A stretch of DNA of 64,000 bases from Chromatiales bacterium (GTDB lineage Bacteria > Pseudomonadota > Gammaproteobacteria > UBA6429 > Thiohalophilaceae). The DNA lies in NCBI GenBank assembly GCA_026984045.1, contig JALSSV010000063.1, forward strand, positions 81,427 through 145,426. The letters run 5' to 3'. The notes under the pieces were generated by a model. That model made no database searches. It was given only the letters and a program-made list of their open reading frames with translations, and was not told where the DNA came from. The position numbers and the translations under genes are program-made. Below, in pieces: positions 10,734 through 20,206 of this stretch (within the stretch, counting starts at the first letter, position 1; each line of letters starts with the position of its first letter).

Positions 10734-10897
10734 GCCCTCGCGGCCGGTGAGACGTTTCGTGACACGCCGTAAATACATCCCTGTAGGCTCGACGGCCCGC
10801 TGTCGCTTCGGGCGTCCTGCCCTATCGCGACACTTGTGCATCCTGCACATCGTCCCTGCGGCCGACGGTCACGAAACGTCTCACCGGCCGCGAGGGC
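10734..10897. repeat. Palindromic element with perfect 30-bp inverted terminal repeats
   Basis: The left arm 10734-10763 and right arm 10868-10897 are exact reverse complements over 30 bases. They enclose about 104 bases that themselves contain smaller palindromes (for example TGTGCATCCTGCACA). The interior has the ATACATCCCTGTAGGCTCG pattern that I associate with dispersed intergenic repeats of gammaproteobacteria. There is no ORF for a transposase, so it is MITE-like or a large REP/cruciform element. Confidence 0.8.
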
Positions 10898-10917
10898 TCT
10901 GTGCTTCCATCAAGCGT

Positions 10918-10938
10918 ATTTCCGGAATCCGGAACAGC
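10918..10938. repeat. Short repeat motif GCTGTTCCGGATTCCGGAA (one of three copies)
   Basis: The minus strand reads GCTGTTCCGGATTCCGGAAAT just after the stop codon of the EamA gene. Two related copies form an imperfect inverted pair at 16199-16312. The core TTCCGGAATCCGGAA is itself partly palindromic. Function is unknown. Confidence 0.5.
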
Positions 10939-10941
10939 GAT

Positions 10942-11802
10942 TCAGTGCACCCGCCTGGCCGACAGCCAGGCCGCCAGAATCACCAGCGCGCCGCCGAACC
11001 ATTCGGCCGGGCTCAGCGTCTCGTCGGTGAGCCACATGGAGGACACCGCCCCGGCGACGATCTCGAACAGCAGGATCACCGCCGAGCGCTGCACCGGCAT
11101 GTGAGTCACGCCATAGACCACCGACAGGGTCATCAGCACCAGGAAGGTGGCGCCGAGCCCGAGGGCGGCCTCCACCGCCGGCAGACCGGCAGCCAGCGCC
11201 TCCTGCCCGGCCAGCAGCAGAATCCCGGCCATCACCACCACCCCCAGCCAGCCGGCCACGGTCTTCACCTGCACCGAAATCCCCTGCAGATGGCGCAGCA
11301 CCGTGTTGAGCGCGGCGAAGGCAAAGCCCGAAGACAACGCCAGCCAGTCGGCGCGGCTGGCCGGCCAGGGCAGGCCCAGCGCCGGGTTCCAGAGCATGAT
11401 CACCGCGCCGGCCACCGCCAAGGCCAGGATCCCGAGGGTCGCCCCGTCGATCCGCTCGTGCAGGAACAGCCAGCCCAGCACCGTCGCCCAAAGGGGCGAG
11501 AGGTAGAACAACAGCAACACCCGCATCACCTCGCCTTCGAGCATCGCCAGCACGAAGGCGATGTTGGTCCAGCCGCTGCCCAGGGCCACCAGCAGCAGCC
11601 ACAGCGGCGCACGCCGCCACTCGCCCATCCGCCCGCGCAACAGGAACGGCCAGGCCGCGGCCGTCCCGGCATAGAGGAACAGGGAACTCCACAACCCCGA
11701 CAGGCCCTGCGCCTCGAGCAGGCGCAGCGGATACCAGAACACGCCCCAGAGGGTCGCAGCGGTGAGCAGCCCCAGCACGGGCAAGAGGCGGGAAGACGGC
11801 AT
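10942..11802 (-). CDS. EamA/DMT-family transporter
   Basis: Inner-membrane transporter of the drug/metabolite superfamily. The 286-aa protein has about ten hydrophobic segments arranged as two EamA repeats, with the repeat-end motif LGWLFLHERIDGATLGILALAVAG in the first half and the matching WLTDETLSPAEWFGGALVILAAW in the second. The substrate is unknown; relatives export amino acids or metabolites. The start MPSSRLLPVLGLL sits downstream of GAGGAG and directly begins the first membrane helix. It is divergent from dapC with about 110 bases between the starts. Confidence 0.88.
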   Translation of the reverse strand: MPSSRLLPVLGLLTAATLWGVFWYPLRLLEAQGLSGLWSSLFLYAGTAAAWPFLLRGRMGEWRRAPLWLLLVALGSGWTNIAFVLAMLEGEVMRVLLLFYLSPLWATVLGWLFLHERIDGATLGILALAVAGAVIMLWNPALGLPWPASRADWLALSSGFAFAALNTVLRHLQGISVQVKTVAGWLGVVVMAGILLLAGQEALAAGLPAVEAALGLGATFLVLMTLSVVYGVTHMPVQRSAVILLFEIVAGAVSSMWLTDETLSPAEWFGGALVILAAWLSARRVH

Positions 11803-11878
11803 GGCGAGTCGGACTCCTCGGAACGTGCCGGCATTGTACCGGGAACGGCGGCGGTGGTCGTCCCGACGCCGGGACGCG

Positions 11879-11884
11879 TATAAT
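11879..11884 (+). promoter_or_regulatory. Probable -10 box of the dapC promoter
   Basis: A perfect TATAAT lies 30 bases before the dapC start in the divergent region with the EamA gene. The matching -35 region (about 11855-11861, TGGTCG) is weak, so an activator or weak constitutive expression is possible. Confidence 0.5.
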
Positions 11885-11914
11885 CCGCCGCTTTGCCGCG
11901 CCGCAATCGAAACC

Positions 11915-13111
11915 ATGAACCCGGATCTCGACAAACTGCACCCCTATCCCTTCGAGAAACTGCAGGCCCTCAAGGCCGGCGTCACGCCCCCCGCCGACCG
12001 GCCCCCTATCGCCCTGTCCATCGGCGAGCCACGCCAGCCGGCGCCGGCCTTCGTGCTCGAGGCGCTGCGCGAGGCCCTCGATGGCGCCGCCCGCTATCCG
12101 TTGACCAAGGGGGAAACGGCCCTGCGCGAGGCCATCGCCGGCTGGCTGGAGCGGCGCTTCCGGCTGCCCGCGGGCGGCGTGGACCCCGAATCCCAGGTGC
12201 TGCCGGTCAACGGCACCCGCGAGGCGCTGTTCGCCTTCGCCCAGGCCGTGGTGGACCGCGGCCGAGACGCCGCCGTGCTGCTGCCCAACCCCTTCTATCA
12301 GATCTACGAAGGGGCGGCCCTGCTGGCCGGCGCCGAACCGGTGTACCTCGACACCACGGCCGAAAACGGTTTCGTGCCCGACTTCGACGCCGTGCCCGAC
12401 GCCGTCTGGGACCGCTGCCAGCTCCTCTACCTCTGCTCGCCCGGCAATCCCACCGGGGCCGTGCTGGGCCTCGACACCCTGCGCAAGGGGCTTGAGCTGG
12501 CCGAGCGGCACGATTTCATCATCGCCGCCGATGAATGCTACTCGGAGATCCACTTCGACGAGGCCCACCCGCCGGTGGGGCTGCTGCAGGCGGCGGTGGC
12601 CGCCGGCAACCCCGAATTCCGCCGCTGCGTGGTGTTCCACAGCCTCTCCAAGCGCTCCAATCTGCCTGGCCTGCGCTCCGGCTTCGTGGCCGGCGACGCC
12701 GAGGTGCTGTCCCGCTTCCTGCGCTACCGCACCTATCACGGCTGCGCCCTGCCGCCCCACCATCAGGCCGCCAGCATCGCCGCCTGGGGCGACGAGGCCC
12801 ACGTGGCCGAAAACCGCCGCCACTACCGGGAACGCTTCGACGCCGTGCTGGAGATCCTGGCCCCGGTGCTCGACGTGCAGCGCCCCGAGGCCGGCTTCTA
12901 TCTGTGGACGCCGACGCCAATCCCCGACACCGAGTTCGCCCGCGGCCTCTATGCCGCCGAGAACGTGACCGTGCTGCCTGGCAGCTTCCTCTCGCGGGAG
13001 ACCGCCGGCGGCAACCCCGGCGCCGGGCGGGTGCGCATGGCCCTGGTGGCGGAGCTGGACGAATGCATCGAGGCGGCGCACCGCATCCGCCGGTTCACCG
13101 AATCCCTCTGA
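11915..13111 (+). CDS. dapC: Succinyldiaminopimelate transaminase
   Basis: PLP-dependent class I/II aminotransferase that makes N-succinyl-LL-2,6-diaminopimelate from the keto acid in the succinylase branch of lysine/mDAP synthesis. The 398-aa protein has the substrate motif [10 protein letters not shown], the [10 protein letters not shown] loop, AADECYSEI and the PLP lysine in [13 protein letters not shown] (Lys246). The assignment as DapC rather than a generic aminotransferase rests on the gene order dapC-dapD-dapE and on overall similarity. The start ATG follows a TATAAT box by 30 bases. Confidence 0.95.
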   Translation: MNPDLDKLHPYPFEKLQALKAGVTPPADRPPIALSIGEPRQPAPAFVLEALREALDGAARYPLTKGETALREAIAGWLERRFRLPAGGVDPESQVLPVNGTREALFAFAQAVVDRGRDAAVLLPNPFYQIYEGAALLAGAEPVYLDTTAENGFVPDFDAVPDAVWDRCQLLYLCSPGNPTGAVLGLDTLRKGLELAERHDFIIAADECYSEIHFDEAHPPVGLLQAAVAAGNPEFRRCVVFHSLSKRSNLPGLRSGFVAGDAEVLSRFLRYRTYHGCALPPHHQAASIAAWGDEAHVAENRRHYRERFDAVLEILAPVLDVQRPEAGFYLWTPTPIPDTEFARGLYAAENVTVLPGSFLSRETAGGNPGAGRVRMALVAELDECIEAAHRIRRFTESL

Positions 13112-13154
13112 CAAATCAAACCCAACCCGAAGCAACGACGGCCGGAAGACACCG

Positions 13155-13160
13155 TATAAT
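13155..13160 (+). promoter_or_regulatory. Probable -10 box of the dapD promoter
   Basis: A perfect TATAAT occurs 36 bases upstream of the dapD start, in the 85-base gap after dapC. No good -35 hexamer is visible at the right spacing. dapD can therefore be transcribed both from here and by readthrough from dapC. Confidence 0.45.
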
Positions 13161-13196
13161 GGCCCCGTTTCCGCCGCCCAACCGGAGATCCCATCC

Positions 13197-14018
13197 ATGA
13201 GCGACATTCAGAACATCATCGAAACCGCCTTCGAGAACCGCGCCGAGATCACCCCGCGCAACGTCGATACCATCGTCCGCGAGGCGGTCACCGAGGCCCT
13301 GGAGAAACTCGACAAGGGCGAGGCCCGCGTGGCCGAGAAGCAAGACGGCAAGTGGGTCGTCAACGAATGGCTGAAGAAGGCGGTGCTGCTGTCCTTCCGC
13401 ATCAACGACAACAGCTTCATGAAGGGCGGCTTCACCAACTACTTCGACAAGGTGCCCGCCAAGTACGCCGACTACAACTCCCGCGACTTCCGCAACGACG
13501 GCGTGCGGGTGGTGCCGCCGGCCAGCGTGCGCCAGGGGGCCTACATCGCGCCCGGCGTGATCCTCATGCCCTCCTACGTCAACATCGGTGCCTACGTGGA
13601 TTCGGGCACCATGGTGGACACCTGGGCCACCGTCGGCTCCTGTGCCCAGATCGGCAAGAACGTGCACCTCTCCGGCGGCGTGGGGATCGGTGGCGTGCTC
13701 GAACCCCTGCAGGCCGCGCCCACCATCATCGAGGACAACTGCTTCATCGGCGCCCGCTCCGAGATCGTCGAGGGCGTGATCGTGGAGGAAGGCTCGGTGA
13801 TCTCCATGGGCGTCTACATCGGCCAGAGCACCAGGATCTACGATCGCGAAACCGGCGAGATCCACTACGGCCGCGTGCCGGCCGGCTCGGTGGTGGTCTC
13901 CGGCAACCTGCCCTCGAAGGACGGCAGCTATTCCCTCTACTGCGCGGTGATCGTCAAGAAGGTGGACGAGAAGACTCGCGGCAAGGTGGGCATCAACGAG
14001 CTGCTGCGGGACATCTGA
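13197..14018 (+). CDS. dapD: 2,3,4,5-tetrahydropyridine-2,6-dicarboxylate N-succinyltransferase
   Basis: Transfers succinyl from succinyl-CoA to tetrahydrodipicolinate, the first step of the succinylase branch. The 273-aa protein has the usual length. The central left-handed parallel beta-helix hexapeptide repeats run from about residue 105 to 230 (for example [20 protein letters not shown], then [16 protein letters not shown]). The start has a CCGGAG ribosome-binding site. The stop directly abuts the GTG start of the next gene. Confidence 0.98.
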   Translation: MSDIQNIIETAFENRAEITPRNVDTIVREAVTEALEKLDKGEARVAEKQDGKWVVNEWLKKAVLLSFRINDNSFMKGGFTNYFDKVPAKYADYNSRDFRNDGVRVVPPASVRQGAYIAPGVILMPSYVNIGAYVDSGTMVDTWATVGSCAQIGKNVHLSGGVGIGGVLEPLQAAPTIIEDNCFIGARSEIVEGVIVEEGSVISMGVYIGQSTRIYDRETGEIHYGRVPAGSVVVSGNLPSKDGSYSLYCAVIVKKVDEKTRGKVGINELLRDI

Positions 14019-15490
<1,472 letters not shown>

Positions 15491-15531
15491 AGGCAGAGGC
15501 AGGAGACAAGAGGAAAGAGACGAGGACGGTA

Positions 15532-15593
15532 TCGCGGCGAGGGCGCCGCTCCTACATGGTGCCATCCCCGTAGGAGCGGCGCCCTCGCCGCGA
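15532..15593. repeat. REP-like palindrome, perfect 24-bp arms
   Basis: Arm 15532-15555 and arm 15570-15593 are exact reverse complements (starting TCGCGGCGAG and ending CGCTCCTAC), separated by 14 bases. It lies between the ends of convergent dapE and the DUF302 gene, the classic REP position, and may also stop transcription from both sides. Related copies are at 10204-10220 and 45835-45974. Confidence 0.85.
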
Positions 15594-15646
15594 CCAACTC
15601 GACAACTGCCAGGACAAACCCAATTTGCCGGCCGGGAAAACCCTGC

Positions 15647-16156
15647 CTACCGGCTCAAGGCCTCCTCGATCACCCGCACGATGTCCTGTTCCAGTTCCGT
15701 GGCCACGGCCTTCGCGGGGCTGTGGGCGGCGACCTGGGAGGGGCGAACGAAGAGCACCGAGGTGATGCCTTCCTTGTGAATCAGCGTGAGGTGCAGCGGG
15801 CAAAGGGCCAGCAGGTCCGGATCCCGGTTGCCGATCTCGTTGGCGTACCAGCCGTTGCAGAAGACGATGCTGCGAAACTGCTCCAGCATGCTGCGGTTGT
15901 AGTTCTCGCCCCAGCGCTGGGCGAAGTGGGCGAGATTCCTGCCCATGTTGGGCTCGAGGATCACGAAATAGCCGTTGTTCTCGAGGCCGGTGAACACCCG
16001 CTGGTAGGCGCGGGCGAAATCCATCTTCACGCGCTTGACATAGATCCGCGGTTCCGTGGGGGCAGGAGGGTCGGAAGCCGCCGCCGTCTCGGCGGCGCCG
16101 GCCGCCAGGGGCAGGTTCAGGGCCAACAGGAACAAAAGGGGGAACAGGAGTTTCAT
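15647..16156 (-). CDS. DUF302-family exported protein
   Basis: 169-aa protein with an N-terminal signal peptide (MKLLFPLLFLLALNLPLAAGAAE, cleavage near Ala-Ala at residues 20-22). The mature part resembles the DUF302 fold: an early VKRVKMDFARAYQRV segment, GLENNGYFVI and a late LCPLHLTLIHKEG. DUF302 proteins are small periplasmic or cytoplasmic proteins of unknown function. It is transcribed leftward after tsaB but separated from it by about 200 bases with repeats, so it is probably its own transcription unit. Confidence 0.75.
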   Translation of the reverse strand: MKLLFPLLFLLALNLPLAAGAAETAAASDPPAPTEPRIYVKRVKMDFARAYQRVFTGLENNGYFVILEPNMGRNLAHFAQRWGENYNRSMLEQFRSIVFCNGWYANEIGNRDPDLLALCPLHLTLIHKEGITSVLFVRPSQVAAHSPAKAVATELEQDIVRVIEEALSR

Positions 16157-16198
16157 GGCGGCACCTGCGTGGAATGGGGAATGGATGCCAATCCCGAA

Positions 16199-16312
16199 TG
16201 GCTGTTCCGAATTCCGGAACATCGGGTTTGTTTCAGCTACACAGCCCTTGAGGGCGTGCCGGATACCGGGCCAACAGCCTCGGGCATTCGGAAATCCGGA
16301 ACAGCTATATGT
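16199..16312. repeat. Imperfect inverted-repeat element (GCTGTTCCGGATTCCGAA family)
   Basis: The sequence near 16199-16229 (GGCTGTTCCGAATTCCGGAA core) and the reverse complement of 16284-16314 (AGCTGTTCCGGATTTCCGAA core) are similar over about 30 bases. They flank about 55 bases that include CCCTTGAGGGCGTGCCGG. A third copy of the core is at 10918-10938. No coding capacity is present; the region is the upstream end of the DUF302 gene. Confidence 0.5.
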
Positions 16313-16352
16313 GACTCGTCCAACGCTGTCAATGACTGCCGGCACAAAGGGA

Positions 16353-17024
16353 TCAGGCGGGCCGCTGCACCACCTGGTCACGCAGGTACACGGGCAGGGC
16401 CTGCTCGGCCGGCACGGCCGCCTCAAGGGGCAGCGCCGCGGCCAGGCGCGCCACGTCGGCGGCATGGGGCAGGGCCGGCTCGTCGGGCCGATCGGCGATG
16501 TGCAGATCGGGGTACAGGGTCAGGAACCGTTCCCGAAAGGCGTGCAGGCCGGTGCCGAGAGCGGCGAGCGGGCCTTCGTCGGGAAAGCGTACCGCCTGCG
16601 GCGGGGTGACGTGCTCTTCGCCGACCGGTTCGACCGTCTCGCCCCGGCGCCGGTACACGCCCCAGTACACCTCGTCCATGCGCGCGTCGATCATCGGCAG
16701 CGCCAGTCCCGGCGCCGTTACCTGCATGGCCAGCGCCGCCAGGCTGGAAACGGGATGCACCGGCAGATCCCGCGCCAGCGCCAGCCCCTGGGCCACGCCC
16801 ACCCCGACCCGCACGCCGGTGAAGGAACCGGGACCGCGATCCACCGCCAGGGCATCGAGATCGCCAAGTTCGATCCCGGCCTCAGCCAGCAGCGCCCCCA
16901 CCATGGGCAGGATCAGCTCGGTATGGCGGCGCGGTTCCACCGCGAAGCGTTCGCGCACCTCGCCGTCGATCCACAGGGCCGCGGAACAGGCTTCGGTGAC
17001 CGTGTCGATGGCCAGGATCCTCAT
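16353..17024 (-). CDS. tsaB: tRNA threonylcarbamoyladenosine biosynthesis protein TsaB
   Basis: Partner of TsaD/TsaE in t6A37 modification of ANN-decoding tRNAs. The 223-aa protein belongs to the ASKHA fold. It has MRILAIDTVTEACSAAL at the N-terminus, the HTELILPMV helix and the conserved GPGSFTGVRVGVGVAQGLA motif at about residues 66-84. It lacks the metal-binding histidines of TsaD, as expected for TsaB. The start overlaps the stop of the upstream helicase gene as ATGA. Confidence 0.95.
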   Translation of the reverse strand: MRILAIDTVTEACSAALWIDGEVRERFAVEPRRHTELILPMVGALLAEAGIELGDLDALAVDRGPGSFTGVRVGVGVAQGLALARDLPVHPVSSLAALAMQVTAPGLALPMIDARMDEVYWGVYRRRGETVEPVGEEHVTPPQAVRFPDEGPLAALGTGLHAFRERFLTLYPDLHIADRPDEPALPHAADVARLAAALPLEAAVPAEQALPVYLRDQVVQRPA

Positions 17025-18967
17025 CCCCCCGCCTCCCTCGCCGGCGGCAGGCTCCCTTCGTCCATCAGGCGGAAAAAGCGCTGCACCACTTCGAGCTTGC
17101 GGGTGCGGGTCATGGGTGGCAGGGAATCGAGGAACAGGCTGCCATAGGGTTTTTCCACCAGGCGCGGATCGCCCACCATCAGCACGCCGCGATCCGAGCG
17201 GTCGCGGATCAGCCGGCCGGCGCCCTGCTTGAGGGCGATCACGGCCCGCGGGAGCTGGTAGTCCAAAAAGGCGTTGACGCCCTCCTCCCGCATCCGGTCG
17301 ATGCGCGCCCGGAGCACCGGATCGCCCGGCGAGGCGAAGGGCAGGCGGTCGATGATCACGCAGGAGAGGGCCTCGCCGCGCACGTCCACCCCTTCCCAGA
17401 AGGAACTGGTGCCGAGCAGCAGGGCCCGCTCGCTGCGCCGGAAGCGGCTGACCAGCTCGCCCCGGGGGGCCTCTCCCTGCACGAACAGGGTGTAGTCGGT
17501 CTCGAGCTCCAGGCGGTCGGCCGCCTCGCGCAGGGCGCGGTGGCTAGTGAAGAGCAGAAAGGCGCGCCCGCGGCTGGCCTCGAGCACCGGCAGGGCGGCG
17601 TCGAGCAGGGCATGGGTGTAGCCGGGATCGTTGGGCTGGGGCAGGCCTTCCGGCACGTAGAGCACCGACTGGTGGCGGTAGTCGAAGGGACTGTCCCACT
17701 TGGCGGTGCGCACCGCTTCGAGGCCGAGCTGCTCGGTGAAGTGATCGAAGCGCTCGCCCACCGCCAGGGTCGCCGAGGTGAAGATCCAGGCCGCCTCCAG
17801 CGCCTGCATCTGCTCGCGGAAGGCCGGCGCCACGTTCATGGGCGTCAGATGCAGGGTGAAGGAACGCTTGTGGATCTCCAGCCAGTGGATGTGGCCCTCG
17901 GGCGTGGGGCCGGTGAGCCGCGCGAAGCGCTCACCCAGCTCGGCGCTGCGCCGGTGCACGTTGTCGAGCCCCTTGCCCCGCTCGGCCAGCGGCGCCAGCG
18001 CCGCCTGCAGTTCGTCCAGGGCCGCGCGCACCGCGGCGATGCCCTTCTCCACCGCCTCGCGCCCGGCGAAGGCCGACCACTCGCGGCGCTCGCCCGCCTC
18101 GCCCAAGGCCAGGCGCAAATCCCGCGCAGCCTTCTCCAGGGCGTCGGCCGCCGGCAAGGGCCCTTCCCCCTCGTTGACGGCCTTGATGTACTCCTCGCGC
18201 ACGTCGCGGCCCAGCTCCAGAAGCTGATTGGCGGAGACGGCCTCGCCGAAGAAGCCGGTGGCGGTCTCCGGCAACTGATGTGCCTCGTCGATGACGAAGG
18301 CATCGGCCGCCGGCAGCAGCTCGCCCACGCCTTCCTCGCGCAGCGCCATGTCGGCGAACAGCAGATGATGGTTGACCACCACGATGTCGGCTGCCTGGGC
18401 GGCGCGCCGGGCCTGCATCAGGTGGCAGTCTTCGTAGTCCGGGCAGTCCTGCCCCAGGCAGTTGTCGCGGTTGGAGGTGACCTGTGGCCAGACGGGATCG
18501 TTCTCGTCGATGTCGGCGCACTCGGCGATGTCGCCGCTGCGGGTGCGCAGGGCCCAGTCACGGATCCGCCGGATGAGACGGGCCTGGGTGCGGCTGGCGA
18601 AGGTGCTCTCCTCGGCCAGTTCCAGGCGGTGCAGGCACAGGTAGTTGGCCCGCCCCTTGAGCAGGGCCACCGAGACCGGCACCGCCAGCGCCTCGCGCAC
18701 CACCGGCACGTCGCGGTGGAAGAGCTGATCCTGGAGGTTGCGGGTGCCGGTGGAGATGATGATCTTGCGCCCCGAGAGCATGGCCGGCACCAGGTAGGCG
18801 AAGGTCTTGCCGGTGCCGGTGCCCGCCTCGGCCACCAGCACCGCCTTGTCGGCGATGGCCTCGGCCACCGCCTCGGCCATCGCCTGTTGCTCGGGCCGCG
18901 GGGCGAAGCCGTCCACGCGGGCGGCCAGCGGCCCGTTGGCGGCGAGGATGTCGGCAGGGGAATCCAA
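17021..18967 (-). CDS. yoaA: DinG/YoaA-family iron-sulfur DNA helicase
   Basis: XPD-like superfamily 2 helicase of the DinG/YoaA group. The 648-aa protein shows Walker A EAGTGTGKT (about residues 46-54), the TGTRNLQDQL motif, four cysteines for a 4Fe-4S cluster between Walker A and motif II (the last two in CLGQDCPDYEDC near residue 170), DEAH (about 225), and late motifs SFWEGVD and QGAGRLIRD. YoaA is linked to repair of replication-blocking damage in E. coli. It is followed by tsaB with an ATGA overlap, and its upstream gene encodes a nuclease-like protein six bases away. Confidence 0.93.
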   Translation of the reverse strand: MDSPADILAANGPLAARVDGFAPRPEQQAMAEAVAEAIADKAVLVAEAGTGTGKTFAYLVPAMLSGRKIIISTGTRNLQDQLFHRDVPVVREALAVPVSVALLKGRANYLCLHRLELAEESTFASRTQARLIRRIRDWALRTRSGDIAECADIDENDPVWPQVTSNRDNCLGQDCPDYEDCHLMQARRAAQAADIVVVNHHLLFADMALREEGVGELLPAADAFVIDEAHQLPETATGFFGEAVSANQLLELGRDVREEYIKAVNEGEGPLPAADALEKAARDLRLALGEAGERREWSAFAGREAVEKGIAAVRAALDELQAALAPLAERGKGLDNVHRRSAELGERFARLTGPTPEGHIHWLEIHKRSFTLHLTPMNVAPAFREQMQALEAAWIFTSATLAVGERFDHFTEQLGLEAVRTAKWDSPFDYRHQSVLYVPEGLPQPNDPGYTHALLDAALPVLEASRGRAFLLFTSHRALREAADRLELETDYTLFVQGEAPRGELVSRFRRSERALLLGTSSFWEGVDVRGEALSCVIIDRLPFASPGDPVLRARIDRMREEGVNAFLDYQLPRAVIALKQGAGRLIRDRSDRGVLMVGDPRLVEKPYGSLFLDSLPPMTRTRKLEVVQRFFRLMDEGSLPPAREAGG

Positions 18968-18973
18968 GATCGA

Positions 18974-19513
18974 TCAGGCGCGGTTGTCGAGGATCTCGTC
19001 GGTGATCCGGCCTTCCTGCGGCGTCCACACCAGGTGGCCAATGCGCCGGAAGCGGGCCACCGACATGGCCCCCCGGCGGCTGCGGGGCTTGCCGTCGCTG
19101 TCCTGCAAAGCCTCGATCACCGCCGAACGATCCGCTTCCAGGATCTCGGTGGTTTCGAAGGATTCGTCCATCAGCACCAGCATCACCACGTCCCAGTCCT
19201 GATCCAGCTTGAGCTGGCCGATCCGCTGGCCGGGCTTGCGCTCGTCGAAGATGGCCCGGCCCTTGATCTGCACCCGCCGCGGCGGGGCGAAGGCCGGATC
19301 CAGGGCATCGTAGCCCCCCACCCCGTCCACCGGCTCCAGCGCCAGCAGCCGGCAGGCATCGTGCCGCGCGATCTCCGCGCTCACCGCCAGCGACTTGCCC
19401 GTGGCCCGCCGGTACTCGGCCGCCAACCGCCGGGTTTCGCTGATCAGCCGATCCACCGAATAGACATCGGCGGCCTCCGGCGCAGCGGGCTTGCGGGGCT
19501 TGGGTTCGGACAT
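18974..19513 (-). CDS. Uncharacterised protein with nuclease-like core (DUF6998-like)
   Basis: 179-aa cytoplasmic protein. The segment AEIARHDACRLL - GYDALD - RRVQIKGRAIFDERKPGQRIGQL - WDVVMLVLMDE has the shape of a PD-(D/E)XK nuclease-like core, with QIK in the place of the catalytic E/QxK. It resembles families annotated as DUF6998, but I am not certain. It precedes yoaA by six bases, which suggests co-transcription and perhaps a role in DNA metabolism. A TATACT box 17 bases before the ATG and the lack of a Shine-Dalgarno site hint at a very short leader. Confidence 0.6.
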   Translation of the reverse strand: MSEPKPRKPAAPEAADVYSVDRLISETRRLAAEYRRATGKSLAVSAEIARHDACRLLALEPVDGVGGYDALDPAFAPPRRVQIKGRAIFDERKPGQRIGQLKLDQDWDVVMLVLMDESFETTEILEADRSAVIEALQDSDGKPRSRRGAMSVARFRRIGHLVWTPQEGRITDEILDNRA

Positions 19514-19566
19514 GGGCGAGAGTATACGACGGGGCGCGGGGGTGGTGCCATTTTTCGGGAGATCCT

Positions 19567-19735
19567 GGAAAGGAACATGGAGGGCACGGATACACGGAGA
19601 TTCTTGTTTGAAGGAAGACTGGTGCTGTTTCATACCAGCCATGCCGGGGAGACGATCAATGAATATGGCGGGTCCGCTTCGCTTGACCCGCCCTACGGAT
19701 TGTCCAACATCAAGTACACCCTCCGTGTTCCTTCC
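19567..19735. repeat. Imperfect inverted-repeat element with inner GGCGGGTC hairpin
   Basis: The outer arms near 19567-19586 and 19717-19735 (GGAAAGGAACATGGAGGGC against the reverse complement of CCCTCCGTGTTCCTTCC) match with a few differences. Inside lies a perfect hairpin GGCGGGTC (19667-19674) with GACCCGCC (19685-19692). The style is like the elements at 59405-59646 and 63543-63707. It fills the 234-base gap between the lipoprotein gene and the nuclease-like gene; no ORF is supported. Confidence 0.55.
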
Positions 19736-19747
19736 ACCGAACCCGAC

Positions 19748-20206
19748 TCAGCGCCCCGCCTCGAGCCGTTCCGCCTCGGCTTCGGCCCGGCGGGCGCCTG
19801 CGGGGTCGCCGAGGCGGTCGCGGGCTTCGGCGATGAGGCGCCAGTTGGCGGCCTGCAGGCGGCGGTCGTCGCCGGCGAGGCTGTTGGCGCGGGCGGCCAG
19901 GCCGGCGGCCTGTTGCGGCTTGTCCTGGGCCAGGCGCAGGCGGGCCATGTAGTGCCACAGCACGGGGTTGCGGGGCTCGATGCGCAGGGCCCGTTCCAGG
20001 CGGGCGGCGGCGGTGAGGGCGTCGCCCGCCTCGATGGCGTCCCGGGCCTGGGCGATCAGCGTGAGCACGGCGCGGCTGGTGCCGGGCGGGGGCGGCACGG
20101 CAGCGGCGGCATCGGCGGGGCCGGCGCGAAAGCCTTTCCCGCCCGGCGGCGCGAGGGTGCAGGCAACGAGGAACAGCAAGGTCAGCGCGAGGATCAGGAT
20201 TCTCAC
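19748..20206 (-). CDS. TPR-repeat lipoprotein
   Basis: 152-aa lipoprotein. The N-terminus MRILILALTLLFLVAC ends in a lipobox (LVAC), and the residue after Cys is Thr, not Asp, so outer-membrane sorting is expected. The body contains tetratricopeptide-like helices (LIAQARDAIEAGDALTAAARL, then EPRNPVLWHYMARLRLAQ). The start is a GTG whose first bases overlap the mrcB stop (GTGA), so it is co-translated with PBP1b. TPR lipoproteins next to PBP1b genes recall LpoB/CpoB-type regulators, but no direct similarity was seen. Confidence 0.8.
   Translation of the reverse strand: MRILILALTLLFLVACTLAPPGGKGFRAGPADAAAAVPPPPGTSRAVLTLIAQARDAIEAGDALTAAARLERALRIEPRNPVLWHYMARLRLAQDKPQQAAGLAARANSLAGDDRRLQAANWRLIAEARDRLGDPAGARRAEAEAERLEAGR

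Larger units (their letters stand above)
10605..10941. other. Intergenic region with palindromic repeats, no gene
   Basis: The 337 bases between the VOC gene and the EamA gene contain the presumed promoter of the VOC gene (10605-10730, no convincing consensus boxes seen), the 30-bp inverted-repeat element (10734-10897) and a short repeat motif (10918-10938). Reading frames through it are created by the repeats and have no plausible product. Confidence 0.7.

Noticed and set aside
10734..10897. Insertion sequence or CRISPR array at the inverted repeat
   Set aside because: No transposase frame, no regularly spaced direct repeats and no cas genes; it is a palindromic repeat only.
10747..11883. 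Rightward frame of 378 codons through the repeat and the EamA gene
   Set aside because: It starts inside the palindromic repeat and continues antisense to a well-supported transporter.
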